Under the pieces are notes generated by a model that was given only the letters and a program-made list of their open reading frames with translations, did no database searches and was not told where the DNA came from. Shown in pieces: positions 55,386 to 64,000 of a DNA stretch of 64,000 nucleotides. Origin of the DNA: Leclercia pneumoniae (GTDB lineage Bacteria > Pseudomonadota > Gammaproteobacteria > Enterobacterales > Enterobacteriaceae); assembly GCF_017348915.1 (NCBI RefSeq), contig NZ_CP071383.1, positions 1,116,001 through 1,180,000 on the forward strand, read 5' to 3'. A program made the translations under genes and the position numbers. Within the stretch, counting starts at the first letter, position 1. Every line of letters starts with the position of its first letter.

Positions 55386-56450
55386 ATGAAAAAAATGGCG
55401 CGCTCTTTGGTGGCACTGGGATTACTTGCAGCCTTACCCGGCTTTGCCGCCACGCCGGCTCCGGTTCCGGCGGCGATTGCTAACCATGACGGGCAGATCC
55501 GCATCGCGGTGATCCGTAATCTCGGTTCGGACGACAACACCACCCAGTTTGTCTCCGGTGCGATTCAGGAAGGGAAAAAGCTCGGCTTCAAAGTCAGCAC
55601 CTTTTTAAGTAACGGTGACGATGCCAAATTCCAGGACTTCGTTAACCAGGCCATCAGCCAGAAATATGACGGCATTATTCTCTCCCAGGGGCGTGACCCG
55701 TACTCCACGGCGCTGGTGAAAAAAGCGGTAGATGCCGGCATAAAAGTGTCGGTGTTCGACACCGCCGTAAAGGGCGATATCCCGGGCGTGACCGTCACGC
55801 AGCAGGATGATGCCTCCCTGACCCATCTCTCCTTCGGCCAGCTGGCGAAAGATTTCAACGGCAAAGCCAATATCATTAAGCTGTGGGTCGCTGGCTTCCC
55901 GCCGATGGAGCGTCGTCAGGCGGCGTACCAGGAATTACAGAAGCAGTATCCGGGCATTAAAGAGCTCGAATCTATCGGCGCGGTCTCGTCTGACGTGCAG
56001 GGCGACACCGCCAACAAAGTCGGCGCCGTGCTGGCGAAATACCCGAAAGGGCAGATCGACGCTATCTGGGGCACCTGGGATGCCTTTAGTCAGGGAGCCT
56101 ACAAAGCCCTGAAAGAGAACGGTCGTACAGAGATCAAACTCTATAGCATTGATATCTCCAACCAGGATCTGCAATTGATGCGTGAATCCGGCAGCCCGTG
56201 GAAAGTGAGCGTGGCGGTGGATCCGAAGCTAATTGGTGCTACCAATGTGCGGCTGATTGCCAACAAGATTGCCGGGGAAACCACGCCAGCAACCTATGAC
56301 TTTAAAGCGGCCGCCATCTCTCAGGCGCTGCTGACGGCGCAGCCTGGGGCAGTTAACGTGGCATCGCTTGGCAAAATCATCCCGGGCTGGGGCCAGACCC
56401 AGGACTTCATCGCCCCGTGGTTTGCTACGCTCGAAGCCAAAAATAAATGA
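55386..56450 (+). CDS. Sugar-type ABC periplasmic binding protein
   Basis: A 354-residue RbsB-fold binding protein. The signal peptide is MKKMARSLVALGLLAALPGFA, then ATPAP. The domain begins IRIAVIRNLGSDDNTTQFVSGAIQEGKKLGF, with hinge segments DGIILSQGRD and AIWGTWDAFSQGAYKALKE. Its stop overlaps the next start by four bases (ATGA), so the LVIVD protein is coupled to it. Substrate inferred from context as methylthioribose or a related thio-sugar. Confidence 0.9.
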   Translation: MKKMARSLVALGLLAALPGFAATPAPVPAAIANHDGQIRIAVIRNLGSDDNTTQFVSGAIQEGKKLGFKVSTFLSNGDDAKFQDFVNQAISQKYDGIILSQGRDPYSTALVKKAVDAGIKVSVFDTAVKGDIPGVTVTQQDDASLTHLSFGQLAKDFNGKANIIKLWVAGFPPMERRQAAYQELQKQYPGIKELESIGAVSSDVQGDTANKVGAVLAKYPKGQIDAIWGTWDAFSQGAYKALKENGRTEIKLYSIDISNQDLQLMRESGSPWKVSVAVDPKLIGATNVRLIANKIAGETTPATYDFKAAAISQALLTAQPGAVNVASLGKIIPGWGQTQDFIAPWFATLEAKNK

Positions 56451-57688
56451 GTACGCTTCCCACGCCTGAATACAGCCGCAATATGCGGCTGATTGGCCAT
56501 AGCGATCAGGGCGGTCGCCCGGACGGGGTGCAGCTGATGGTGCACCGTGGCTTTGCCTATATTGGACATATGGTGTCGCAGGGTTTTTCGATTGTGGATG
56601 TGCGCGATCCCAAAAATCCTCGCGCGGCCGGGTATGTGCCCGCACCACCCTGCACCTGGAATGTCCACCTGCAGGCGCATGACGATCTGCTGCTGGTGAT
56701 CAATGCCCGGGATCTCTTTGCCGACGCCCGCTTCGCAGACGAGAAGGTCTACTACACCCGACAGGTGGGGGAGACCGTTAGTGACGTGCAGGACAAAGGC
56801 TGGAGCGCCGGGCTGCGTGTGTTTGATATTTCGACCCCTGACAAACCAAGTGAAATTGGCTTTTTATCGCTGAACGGTATCGGTATTCACCGCATCTGGT
56901 ATGTGGGTGGACGCTGGGCTTATGTTTCGGCGCTGATCGACGGTTTTACCGATTACATATTTCTCACCATCGATCTGGCGGATCCGCGCAGGCCAGAGGT
57001 GGCGGGGCGCTGGTGGTTGCCGGGCATGAATCAGGCTGAAGGCGAGAAGCCAACGTGGGCGGACGGTAAGCGCTATGCGCTACATCACGCGATTATCGCC
57101 GGCGATACCGCCTACGGAAGCTGGCGCGACGGCGGACTGACGCTACTGGACGTGAAAGACAAAACCCAGCCGAAGCTGATCAGCCATCGCAACTGGAGTC
57201 CGCCGTTTGGCGGCGGTACGCACACGGCGCTGCCGTTGCCGGACCGGGATCTGCTGGTGGTGTTGGACGAAGCGGTACTCGACAATCAGGAGGATGGTGA
57301 GAAGCTCATCTGGCTTTTTGATATCCGCGAGCCGTCGAACCCGGTCAGTATTGCCACCTTCCCGCAGCCGGATGAGAGAGATTACGTAGCGAAAGGGGCG
57401 CACTTCGGTCCACACAACCTGCACGAGAACCGGCCTGGTAGCTTTGTTAGCTCGACGCTGATTTTTGCCACCTACCAGAACGCTGGGGTGCGCGCGTACG
57501 ATATCTCGAATCCGTATCGTCCGGTGGAGACCGGGGCGCTGGTTCCGGCGGCGCCTGAGAGGATGATGGATACACGACCGAATCGCCCGCAGGTGATCCA
57601 GTCGTGTGATGTGTTTGTGGACGCGCAGGGGATTATCTACAGCACCGATTATAACGGTGGGCTGTCGGTGATTGAGTATTTGGGGTAA
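56447..57688 (+). CDS. LVIVD-repeat beta-propeller protein
   Basis: A 413-residue protein of LVIVD repeats, each about 45-60 residues with a strand like GFSIVDVRDPKNP, GLRVFDISTPDKP, GLTLLDVKDKTQP, LIWLFDIREPSNP and GVRAYDISNPYRP, predicting a beta-propeller. No signal peptide is visible, so it is probably cytoplasmic. Many His and Asp residues (NVHLQAHDD, HFGPHNLHENRPG) could bind metal. It is translationally coupled to the ABC binding protein gene. Function unknown; a role in methylthioribose or methanethiol metabolism is a guess. SBP56 methanethiol oxidases are propellers too but differ in sequence. Confidence 0.8.
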   Translation: MSTLPTPEYSRNMRLIGHSDQGGRPDGVQLMVHRGFAYIGHMVSQGFSIVDVRDPKNPRAAGYVPAPPCTWNVHLQAHDDLLLVINARDLFADARFADEKVYYTRQVGETVSDVQDKGWSAGLRVFDISTPDKPSEIGFLSLNGIGIHRIWYVGGRWAYVSALIDGFTDYIFLTIDLADPRRPEVAGRWWLPGMNQAEGEKPTWADGKRYALHHAIIAGDTAYGSWRDGGLTLLDVKDKTQPKLISHRNWSPPFGGGTHTALPLPDRDLLVVLDEAVLDNQEDGEKLIWLFDIREPSNPVSIATFPQPDERDYVAKGAHFGPHNLHENRPGSFVSSTLIFATYQNAGVRAYDISNPYRPVETGALVPAAPERMMDTRPNRPQVIQSCDVFVDAQGIIYSTDYNGGLSVIEYLG

Positions 57689-57700
57689 GTGCGGGTTGCT

Positions 57701-57770
57701 GCCCTCACCCCGGCCCTCTCCCACAGGGAGAGGGAGAAAATACCGGCCTCTCTTCTACAGGGAGAGGGAG
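57701..57770. repeat. Intergenic palindromic repeat, copies B1 and B2
   Basis: Two adjacent palindromes with CCCTCTCCC/GGGAGAGGG arms lie at 57714-57734 and 57747-57768. The second is slightly degenerate. They fill the gap between the convergent LVIVD gene and mtnK ends. Confidence 0.75.
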
Positions 57771-57773
57771 AAC

Positions 57774-58973
57774 TCAGCTGTACTGGCGCACCCGCGCCAC
57801 CAGCTCTTCTGCGCTGTCGATGCGATCGGCAATGACTATCAGCGCTTTACCTAACTGAATGGCATGGCGCAGGCATTCATGGCGCATCGCCTCATCCTGA
57901 ATGGTGTCGATATCCGCCACGTGCGACAGGCCGACGCTACGGCGAATCAGCTCGGTGCCGCAGAAGCCAATGGCATCCTTCCAGACCTTTTTGAGAAATT
58001 CCGACGCATAGCCGGGTTCACCCAGGGCGGCATCGCGGGTTTTTTCGCTTGCCAGCGCCTGGAAACGCTCTGCGAAGGTATTCCACAGTGTCTGAATATC
58101 CCTCAGACGCTGTTCGCGGGCGGCGGCGGCATCGCGAATGCCCAGATGCCCCGGCAGGCCGCAGAAGTTAAGCAACAGGTTGCCGATGGCGGTGCCCACG
58201 TCAAAACCGATTGGTCCAAAGTAGCCAAACTCGGCATCGATTGCCTTCAGGCTCTCTTCGGCGACAAAAATCGAGCCGCTGTGAATATCCCCATGCAGCA
58301 GCGCTTCGGCCTGCGAGAAGAAGCGGTGTTTCAGGGAGGCTACGGCAATTTTTAGCTGTCCATCGTTACGCAGGGCGGCAACATCATTTTCCAGCTCAGC
58401 CGGATAGTTGTTGCGCTCGTGCACCTGATACGGATCGTTAAAGAACAGATCTTCAGTGATCTCGCACATTTCCGGGTTGATGAATTTCGCCACCTGCGCT
58501 TTTTTATCGTGCGGGTGGAGGTAGAAATCGCTGGTATGGAACAGGGTATGCGCCAGATACTCCCCAAGCTGGCGTGCGGCCTGCGGGTAGTCCACATTTT
58601 TTATCAATTCACCGCGCCAGATACGGTGGCTGGAGAGATCTTCCATGACCATCACCGCCAGTTGCGGATCGTAATGGTGAATCTTTACCGTGTGCTGCGG
58701 GCTATGTTGATAGTGGGCAACCAGGGTTTCTGCCTCAAGACGCGCGCGATCCAGGGTTAATGGCCAGGATTCGCCCACGCAGCGTACGTATGGAAGCGCC
58801 TGTTTCACGATGATGCGACTGACACCCTCGGTATCAAAAATTTTAAAGACCAGGTTGAGATTGCCGTCGCCCACCTCTTTCGCCTCCACCAGCGATGACG
58901 GGTTATCGAGGCCGCCAAACTGTTGTGCGTACGCCACGGCGTCCTGAGCGGTAAAGGTACGGTATTGCGACAT
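57774..58973 (-). CDS. mtnK: MtnK, 5-methylthioribose kinase
   Basis: A 399-residue kinase of the aminoglycoside/protein-kinase-like fold that phosphorylates methylthioribose to MTR-1-phosphate. Segments [42 protein letters not shown] (catalytic HGD) and [18 protein letters not shown] (DxE metal motif) are the family landmarks. The frame continues to 59063, but ATG 58973 ([13 protein letters not shown]) matches the known enzyme length. Divergent from mtnA across a MetJ-box array. Confidence 0.96.
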   Translation of the reverse strand: MSQYRTFTAQDAVAYAQQFGGLDNPSSLVEAKEVGDGNLNLVFKIFDTEGVSRIIVKQALPYVRCVGESWPLTLDRARLEAETLVAHYQHSPQHTVKIHHYDPQLAVMVMEDLSSHRIWRGELIKNVDYPQAARQLGEYLAHTLFHTSDFYLHPHDKKAQVAKFINPEMCEITEDLFFNDPYQVHERNNYPAELENDVAALRNDGQLKIAVASLKHRFFSQAEALLHGDIHSGSIFVAEESLKAIDAEFGYFGPIGFDVGTAIGNLLLNFCGLPGHLGIRDAAAAREQRLRDIQTLWNTFAERFQALASEKTRDAALGEPGYASEFLKKVWKDAIGFCGTELIRRSVGLSHVADIDTIQDEAMRHECLRHAIQLGKALIVIADRIDSAEELVARVRQYS

Positions 58974-59002
58974 TGCCTGTTCCTCACTGATTCTGGTAAT
59001 TA

Positions 59003-59026
59003 AGACATTTAGACGTCTATACATCT
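59003..59026. promoter_or_regulatory. MetJ operator between mtnK and mtnA
   Basis: Three adjacent 8-mers AGACATTT, AGACGTCT and ATACATCT. The middle one is the exact MetJ consensus. They lie between the two divergent starts, so methionine (S-adenosylmethionine plus MetJ) should repress both. Confidence 0.92.
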
Positions 59027-59078
59027 GAATTTTATCCTGACACAATGTTATACAACAACGCAACAGAGAATTAACGAC

Positions 59079-60095
59079 ATGCAGACATTACAGACGACCA
59101 GCCTGCGGGTGGTGGAAAATCAGTTATTTATTCTCGATCAACAGGCGCTTCCGCAGGAGAAACGCTGGCTGGATGCCTCCAGCGTAGAGGCGCTGGTCGG
59201 CCATATTCATGCCTTACGTGTACGCGGCGCGCCGCTGATTGGTCTGTCGGCCAGCCTGCTGTTGGCCCTGCTGGCCGAAGCGGGTAAAAACCGCGACGAG
59301 CTGGCACAGGCGCTTGAGACGCTGCGGGCCTCGCGGCCAACGGCGGTGAACCTGATGAATAATCTGGATCGCATGAAGCAGGCGTTGCAGCAGGAGAATT
59401 TTGTGCCAGCGCTGGTGACCGAAGCGTTACGCCTGATCGACGAAGATAAACAGCTGTGCGATGCCATTGCCCGCGCAGGCAGTCAGCTTGTGAAGCCGGG
59501 TAGCCGTCTGTTGACCCACTGTAATACCGGCGGGCTGGCAACGGCGGGCGTAGGCACGGCGCTGGGCGTGATTGCGCTGGCGCATCAGCAGGGCAATGTA
59601 CGTAACGTCTGGGTGGATGAGACCCGTCCATTATTGCAGGGCGGCAGACTGACGGCGTGGGAACTGGGTGAATTAGGGGTGCCTTACCAACTGATCACCG
59701 ATTCAATGGCCGCCAGTCTGATGGCGAAAGGGCAGGTGGATGCCGTCTGGGTGGGGGCTGACCGCATTGCCGCCAATGGCGACGTGGCGAATAAAATCGG
59801 CACTTACTCTCTGGCGGTACTGGCGAAGTTTCATGGGATTCCATTTTACGTTGCCGCGCCGCAAACGACGCTGGATCCGCACTGCCCAAACGGCGACGCG
59901 ATCCCGATTGAACAGCGCGCCGCCAGCGAAGTCACGGGCGTGGCGGGGAGTTTTGGCGCAGTCCAGTGGGCCCCCACGGATGCGCAGGTTTACAACCCGG
60001 CGTTTGACGTGACGCCAGCAGCCTTGATTAGCGGTTGGGTGCTGGATACGGGCGTGGTTACGCCGCAGCAGGTGGCAGAAGGGAAATTTTCCTGA
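59079..60095 (+). CDS. mtnA: MtnA, methylthioribose-1-phosphate isomerase
   Basis: A 338-residue eIF2B-like isomerase that converts MTR-1-phosphate to methylthioribulose-1-phosphate. [12 protein letters not shown] binds phosphate, [12 protein letters not shown] holds Cys148 and [17 protein letters not shown] holds Asp228, the two catalytic residues known for the family. Divergent from mtnK. Confidence 0.96.
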   Translation: MQTLQTTSLRVVENQLFILDQQALPQEKRWLDASSVEALVGHIHALRVRGAPLIGLSASLLLALLAEAGKNRDELAQALETLRASRPTAVNLMNNLDRMKQALQQENFVPALVTEALRLIDEDKQLCDAIARAGSQLVKPGSRLLTHCNTGGLATAGVGTALGVIALAHQQGNVRNVWVDETRPLLQGGRLTAWELGELGVPYQLITDSMAASLMAKGQVDAVWVGADRIAANGDVANKIGTYSLAVLAKFHGIPFYVAAPQTTLDPHCPNGDAIPIEQRAASEVTGVAGSFGAVQWAPTDAQVYNPAFDVTPAALISGWVLDTGVVTPQQVAEGKFS

Positions 60096-60130
60096 GTCTT
60101 CGAAGGAACTGAAGCGGTAGTGCTTTTAGA

Positions 60131-60157
60131 CCCCCTCTCCCCGGAAGGGAGAGGGGG
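60131..60157. repeat. Intergenic palindromic repeat, copy C
   Basis: CCCCCTCTCCC with GGGAGAGGGGG arms around CGGAA, between the convergent mtnA and mtnD stops. Same family as copies A and B. Confidence 0.7.
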
Positions 60158-60162
60158 AGATA

Positions 60163-60705
60163 TCATGCGAGGCGTGGATAGCCGTCAGCAATTGCATCGC
60201 CCGTAAACTGTGCGATCCAGCCTTCGGGATTATCGAAAATACGAATGGCGGTAAAGTTCGGCTCCGAACCCATATCAAACCAGTGCGGCGTGCCGGCAGG
60301 CACCGAGATCAGATCGTTTTTCTCACACAACACCTGATACACCCGATCCCCGATGTGCAGGCAGAACAGCCCTGCGCCCTCGACGAAGAAACGCACTTCG
60401 TCTTCGCCATGGGTGTGTTCGTTGAGGAACTTCGCACGCAGCGCCTCTTTTTGCGGGTTGTCGGCGCGCAGGCTGATCACATCCCAGCTCTGGTAGCCTT
60501 TCTCTGCCACCAGTTTATCGATCGCATGCTGGTAGGCGTTGATCACCGCCTCCGGTGCCGGATCCTGGCCTAAATCACGATCCGCCGCCCAGCGTTCAAA
60601 CCGCACACCTTTGGCGTTGAGCTGTTCGGCAATTTCGGCGGCATCGGTGCTGTGCCACTGCGGCTGGCTGGCGTCTTTATCAGAATAAATCGTTAATGCG
60701 CTCAT
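60163..60705 (-). CDS. mtnD: MtnD, acireductone dioxygenase
   Basis: A 180-residue cupin-fold dioxygenase that converts acireductone to 4-methylthio-2-oxobutyrate and formate (iron form). The metal ligands are visible: [12 protein letters not shown] gives His97, His99 and Glu103, and TPHWFDMG gives His141, as in the Klebsiella enzyme. With nickel the same protein can make another product. Overlaps mtnC by four bases. Confidence 0.96.
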   Translation of the reverse strand: MSALTIYSDKDASQPQWHSTDAAEIAEQLNAKGVRFERWAADRDLGQDPAPEAVINAYQHAIDKLVAEKGYQSWDVISLRADNPQKEALRAKFLNEHTHGEDEVRFFVEGAGLFCLHIGDRVYQVLCEKNDLISVPAGTPHWFDMGSEPNFTAIRIFDNPEGWIAQFTGDAIADGYPRLA

Positions 60706-61391
60706 GAAGGGATCTGCTCCGGGTTAATGTCGTCAAACTGGTGCACCTGATGGTGATGGCTCGCGCCGTCGTCATCGCCGCGAATCAGTTGCAGGGTGCG
60801 AAAACCGGCCTGCTCAGCGGCGTCCAGCTCCTGATGTATATCGGACAGGAAAAGGATTTGCGACGGTGCAACGCTAATCTGCGCCGCGATGTTCTGATAA
60901 GACTGAACGTCGCGCTTAGCGCCCACATGGGTATCAAAATAGCCGCTGAAGAGATGCGTAATATCGCCCTCATCGCTGTAGCCAAATAACAGTTTTTGCG
61001 CAGCAACAGAGCCTGAGGAATAGACATAGCGATCAATGCCCTGAGCTTTCCATTTCTCCAGCGACGGCAGCACGTCGGGGTAGAGGTGGCCGGTAAAATC
61101 ACCGTTAACGTAGCCGTCGTGCCAGATGATCCCTTGCAACGCTTTTAACGCGGTGGATTTGCGGTCTTCATCCATAAACTGCAACAGCGCGTCCGTTAGC
61201 TCGCTGACGCTGGCCTGCGGTGCGCCGATTTCATCGCGTAGATTATCCAGAATGGATTTCACCGGCTCGGCGTATTGCTGGGCTGCGACAAACGCTGTCA
61301 GCCGCTCACGCGCGTAGGGGAATAACACATTATGGACAAAACGAATATCAGTGGTCGTCCCTTCAATATCCGTCACAATCGCGCGAATCAT
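60702..61391 (-). CDS. mtnC: MtnC, enolase-phosphatase
   Basis: A 229-residue HAD-family bifunctional enolase-phosphatase making acireductone from diketomethylthiopentyl-1-phosphate. [12 protein letters not shown] has the nucleophilic Asp8 in HAD motif 1, [15 protein letters not shown] is motif 2, the lysine lies near [11 protein letters not shown], and [13 protein letters not shown] is motif 3. Overlaps mtnB and mtnD by four bases each. Confidence 0.96.
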   Translation of the reverse strand: MIRAIVTDIEGTTTDIRFVHNVLFPYARERLTAFVAAQQYAEPVKSILDNLRDEIGAPQASVSELTDALLQFMDEDRKSTALKALQGIIWHDGYVNGDFTGHLYPDVLPSLEKWKAQGIDRYVYSSGSVAAQKLLFGYSDEGDITHLFSGYFDTHVGAKRDVQSYQNIAAQISVAPSQILFLSDIHQELDAAEQAGFRTLQLIRGDDDGASHHHQVHQFDDINPEQIPS

Positions 61392-62002
61392 ACTCTCTCC
61401 AGTTGGCGTAAACGCATTTCACATTCAAATAAGAATTCAAGACCTTCCAGGTGACGACGGGCCTCAGCCACGTCGCGTCCCCAGCAGGTTAAGCCATGGC
61501 CGCGCAGAAGAAAACCATAATTAAGAGGGCGCTCTTGTGCGTAGTGGGCGATTCGCGAGGCGAGGGCATCAATATCCTGATCGTTATCGAATACGGCGAT
61601 GGCCAGCGTATCCAGATGCGTGGTCTGGCCGGTCAGGGATTTCTGCATTTCAAAACCGCTGATCTTCAGCTCTGCCGTTTTGACGAGACGTGACAGCACG
61701 GTGGCATTCACCGTATGGACATGTAGCACGGCGTTGGCATCAGGAAACAGACGGTAGATTAAGGTATGCAGACCTGTTTCCGCCGACGGCTTACGCCCGG
61801 AAGGGGCACGGTTCGTCGCGATCTCTACTTGCAGAAAGTCTTGTTCGGTCAGGCTGCCTTTATCTTTGCCCGATTCGCTAAGCCAGCAAAACTGCGCGTC
61901 CTGACGGACAGACATATTGCCACCCGTGGCAGGCGCCCAGCCTTTGGCGCCAATCCAGCGGCAGGCGTCGACCAGTTGAGTAAGTTGCAGGTTTTCTGTC
62001 AT
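61388..62002 (-). CDS. mtnB: MtnB, methylthioribulose-1-phosphate dehydratase
   Basis: A 204-residue class II aldolase-like zinc enzyme dehydrating methylthioribulose-1-phosphate. ATGGNMSVR binds phosphate, the [14 protein letters not shown] histidines and a later [11 protein letters not shown] histidine bind zinc. First gene of mtnB-mtnC-mtnD, divergent from mtnE with MetJ boxes between. Confidence 0.96.
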   Translation of the reverse strand: MTENLQLTQLVDACRWIGAKGWAPATGGNMSVRQDAQFCWLSESGKDKGSLTEQDFLQVEIATNRAPSGRKPSAETGLHTLIYRLFPDANAVLHVHTVNATVLSRLVKTAELKISGFEMQKSLTGQTTHLDTLAIAVFDNDQDIDALASRIAHYAQERPLNYGFLLRGHGLTCWGRDVAEARRHLEGLEFLFECEMRLRQLERV

Positions 62003-62047
62003 ATCCGTTCTACCTCTGTCTGTCAGTCAGGAAGCGTTATCTTATAT

Positions 62048-62063
62048 AGACGTCTAAGCGTCT
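62048..62063. promoter_or_regulatory. MetJ operator between mtnB and mtnE
   Basis: AGACGTCT (exact consensus) followed directly by AAGCGTCT (6 of 8). It lies between divergent mtnB and mtnE. Confidence 0.88.
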
Positions 62064-62130
62064 TGATTGCTAAAGACTAACATCGTGTTATAGTGGCAGC
62101 AACATAAGTATTACAAACAGGCATAACACA

Positions 62131-63291
62131 ATGAACGATAACCCGTTGATTCCCAACTGCAAACTCCCCAATCTTGGCACCACCATCTTCACGCAAATGA
62201 GTGCTCTGGCCCAGCAGCACAACGCCATTAATCTTTCGCAGGGGTTTCCGGATTTCGATGGCCCGGGCTATTTGCAGGCCCGGCTGGCGCATCACGTTGC
62301 CGCCGGCGCAAATCAATATGCGCCGATGACCGGCGTTCAGCCTCTGCGCGAAGCCATTGCTGATAAAACGGCCGAGCTTTACGGCTACACACCAGATGCG
62401 AATACAGAAGTAACGGTTACCGCCGGCGCAACCGAAGCGTTATATGCGGCCATTACTGCGCTGGTACGCGCCGGTGATGAGGTGATCTGTTTTGACCCGA
62501 GCTACGACAGCTACGCGCCCGCGATTGAACTGGCTGGTGGGGTCGTGAAACGCATCGCGCTGCAGCCGCCACACTTTCGCCCGGACTGGCAGGCCTTTGC
62601 TGCTTTGTTGAGTGACAAAACACGTTTAGTGATCCTGAATACGCCGCATAACCCGTCAGCGACGGTATGGCGCAAGGCCGATTTCGCCGCCCTGTGGCAG
62701 GCGATTGCCGATCATGAAATCTACGTGCTGAGCGATGAAGTCTATGAGCATATCTGCTTCGCCGAAGAGGGACATGCCAGCGTGCTGTGCCATCCCCAGC
62801 TGCGCCAGCGCGCCATTGCGGTATCGTCCTTTGGCAAAACCTATCACATGACCGGCTGGAAAGTAGGTTACTGTGTGGCGCCGGCGGCCATCACCGCCGA
62901 GTTGCGCAAGGTGCATCAGTACCTGACCTTTTCGGTTAATACCCCGGCTCAGCTGGCGCTGGCAGATATGCTGCGCGCCGAACCGGGTCATTATCGCGAA
63001 TTACCGGCGTTTTACCGGACGCGTCGGGACTGTTTTGTTAACGCCCTCGGCAATAGCCGCCTGAAGCTATTGCCCTGCGAGGGTACCTATTTCTTGCTCG
63101 CTGACTATAGCGCCATCTCCGATCTTGATGACGTGAGTTTCTGTCAGTGGCTGACAAAAGAGGTGGGCGTGGCCGCCATTCCGCTCTCAGTATTTTGTGC
63201 CGGGCCCTTCCCACATAAGCTTATTCGGCTCTGTTTTGCCAAGCAGGAGTCAACGCTTCTGGCCGCCGCAGAACGATTAAATACGTTGTGA
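62131..63291 (+). CDS. mtnE: MtnE (YbdL), methionine aminotransferase
   Basis: A 386-residue fold-type I PLP aminotransferase, the E. coli YbdL orthologue, which transaminates 4-methylthio-2-oxobutyrate to methionine, closing the salvage cycle. SQGFPDFDGPG, NTPHNPSATVW and SSFGKTYHMTGWKVGY are seen, with the PLP lysine at residue 236. Divergent from mtnBCD. Confidence 0.95.
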   Translation: MNDNPLIPNCKLPNLGTTIFTQMSALAQQHNAINLSQGFPDFDGPGYLQARLAHHVAAGANQYAPMTGVQPLREAIADKTAELYGYTPDANTEVTVTAGATEALYAAITALVRAGDEVICFDPSYDSYAPAIELAGGVVKRIALQPPHFRPDWQAFAALLSDKTRLVILNTPHNPSATVWRKADFAALWQAIADHEIYVLSDEVYEHICFAEEGHASVLCHPQLRQRAIAVSSFGKTYHMTGWKVGYCVAPAAITAELRKVHQYLTFSVNTPAQLALADMLRAEPGHYRELPAFYRTRRDCFVNALGNSRLKLLPCEGTYFLLADYSAISDLDDVSFCQWLTKEVGVAAIPLSVFCAGPFPHKLIRLCFAKQESTLLAAAERLNTL

Positions 63292-63309
63292 AACGTAGAT
63301 AAAATAATG

Positions 63310-63350
63310 CGATTCTGATCCCGGTGTAATACCCGATCAGAATCGATTAT
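63310..63350. terminator. Bidirectional terminator between mtnE and the LysR gene
   Basis: CGATTCTGATC (63310-63320) pairs perfectly with GATCAGAATCG (63334-63344) around a 13-base loop. A-rich and T-rich flanks follow in both directions (ATTATTTTT on plus; CATTATTTTATC on minus). Confidence 0.9.
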
Positions 63351-63352
63351 TT

Positions 63353-64000
63353 TTATGGACTAATTTGCGCAATAAAATGGGAGAAGCTGTTGCTGTTCAA
63401 TGCGGAACGGTTATACATCATATGTATTTTCATTCGCGGCAGCTCAAAATCAGCATTGATCGCTCTCAATTCAAGAAAATCGGCATATCGCTGGAAAACA
63501 ATTTCCGGGGCGATGCCAATCATATCTGAAGTGCTAACCATAGAGAGTATTGTCATGTAGGAGTCGCTACGAAAAGCGACATTGCGATCCGGGAGCGCTT
63601 CCGCAATGGTTGACTGGAAGTTTTTAACCCCTGGCTCCTCACTTAAAAAGGCGGTGAATTTCTCCTGCAGCAAGCTTTCGCGATCCGGGGCCTCCCCAAT
63701 ACGCGGATGGTCTTTTCGGCAGAACAGAACGAAGGGTATCTCTCTGAAATCGGTACAGGTAATCGACCGGTTTTGTAACGGCGTGAAGGAGAAGATCAGG
63801 TCGGCTTTTCGGTAGGCCAGTAAATCTTCAGCCGACTCACGCGTCACCATCATGTCATGCAGTTCAATTTCATAATTATGTTCGCCTATCAGCAGCTTTA
63901 GCGGCTCCATAATCACTTTAGTGGTAATTATTTGCGGACAGTAGATGATGAAGTTTTTCTTCAACTTACTGTTGTGCATGATATTAATGGTCTGCTCCAG
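63353..64000 (-). CDS. LysR-family regulator, C-terminal part (YbdO-like)
   Basis: The frame runs from the window edge (LEQTINIMHNSKLKK at 63998 downwards) to a TAA at 63353-63355, giving the last about 215 residues. It is the effector-binding domain of a LysR regulator (NFIIYCPQ, FVLFCRKDHPR, GIAPEIVF). Position next to ybdL and opposite orientation fit YbdO. The winged-helix N terminus lies beyond the window. An internal ATG at 63979 is not the start. Confidence 0.8.
   Translation of the reverse strand: MEQTINIMHNSKLKKNFIIYCPQIITTKVIMEPLKLLIGEHNYEIELHDMMVTRESAEDLLAYRKADLIFSFTPLQNRSITCTDFREIPFVLFCRKDHPRIGEAPDRESLLQEKFTAFLSEEPGVKNFQSTIAEALPDRNVAFRSDSYMTILSMVSTSDMIGIAPEIVFQRYADFLELRAINADFELPRMKIHMMYNRSALNSNSFSHFIAQISP

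Overview
The window is a high-GC enterobacterial chromosome segment. Its right three quarters carry the E. coli-like order entD-fepA / fes-ybdZ-entF / fepC-fepG-fepD / entS / fepB / entCEBAH / cstA-ybdD / hcxA (ybdH) / mtnE (ybdL) / ybdO-like. It also has a methionine-salvage (mtn) block that E. coli K-12 lacks and that Klebsiella and Enterobacter relatives carry. An Enterobacter, Lelliottia or Leclercia-type organism is the best guess from gene order and protein similarity recalled by eye; the species is not determinable here.

Bases 1-16500 are accessory. An arsenic locus (arsH divergent from arsRBC) comes first. It is followed by small stress, redox and hydrolase genes under their own regulators: a GlxA-type AraC regulator with a metallo-hydrolase; a four-gene run of dimeric-barrel protein, CxxC protein, cupin and FAD oxidase; a LysR gene divergent from an SDR-OsmC-alcohol dehydrogenase-MFS run; a CGNR regulator divergent from an alpha/beta hydrolase; a TetR with an NTF2-like gene; and a glutathione peroxidase. 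Part of this block is decaying: the alcohol dehydrogenase is frameshifted, and one deletion joins the remains of the MFS gene to the truncated hydrolase.

Bases 16567-47751 form the enterobactin system: synthesis (EntCEBAFD, YbdZ, EntH), export (EntS), outer-membrane uptake (FepA), periplasmic and inner-membrane uptake (FepB, FepDGC) and release of iron (Fes). Fur-box-like sites lie at each of the three divergent promoters. Where E. coli has fepE, this genome carries an Ail/OmpX-like gene and a cdiB-cdiA-cdiI contact-dependent inhibition locus: a 2971-residue CdiA with a VENN motif, an AT-rich toxin tip and an adjacent candidate immunity gene. cdiB is interrupted by a single in-frame amber codon.

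Bases 47932-52701 hold cstA-ybdD, an orphan XRE/antitoxin-like gene, an SDR gene and hcxA. Bases 52861-63291 hold a sugar-type ABC importer, an LVIVD beta-propeller gene and the complete mtnK / mtnA / mtnD-mtnC-mtnB / mtnE set. MetJ-box-like tandem 8-mers sit at the mtnK-mtnA and mtnB-mtnE promoters, and a weaker set sits in front of the ABC operon. Together these suggest one methionine-repressed unit that takes up and recycles methylthioribose; the importer's substrate and the propeller's role are inference. The strongest candidates for something undescribed are this MetJ-linked importer/propeller operon and the silenced CDI locus inside the enterobactin cluster.
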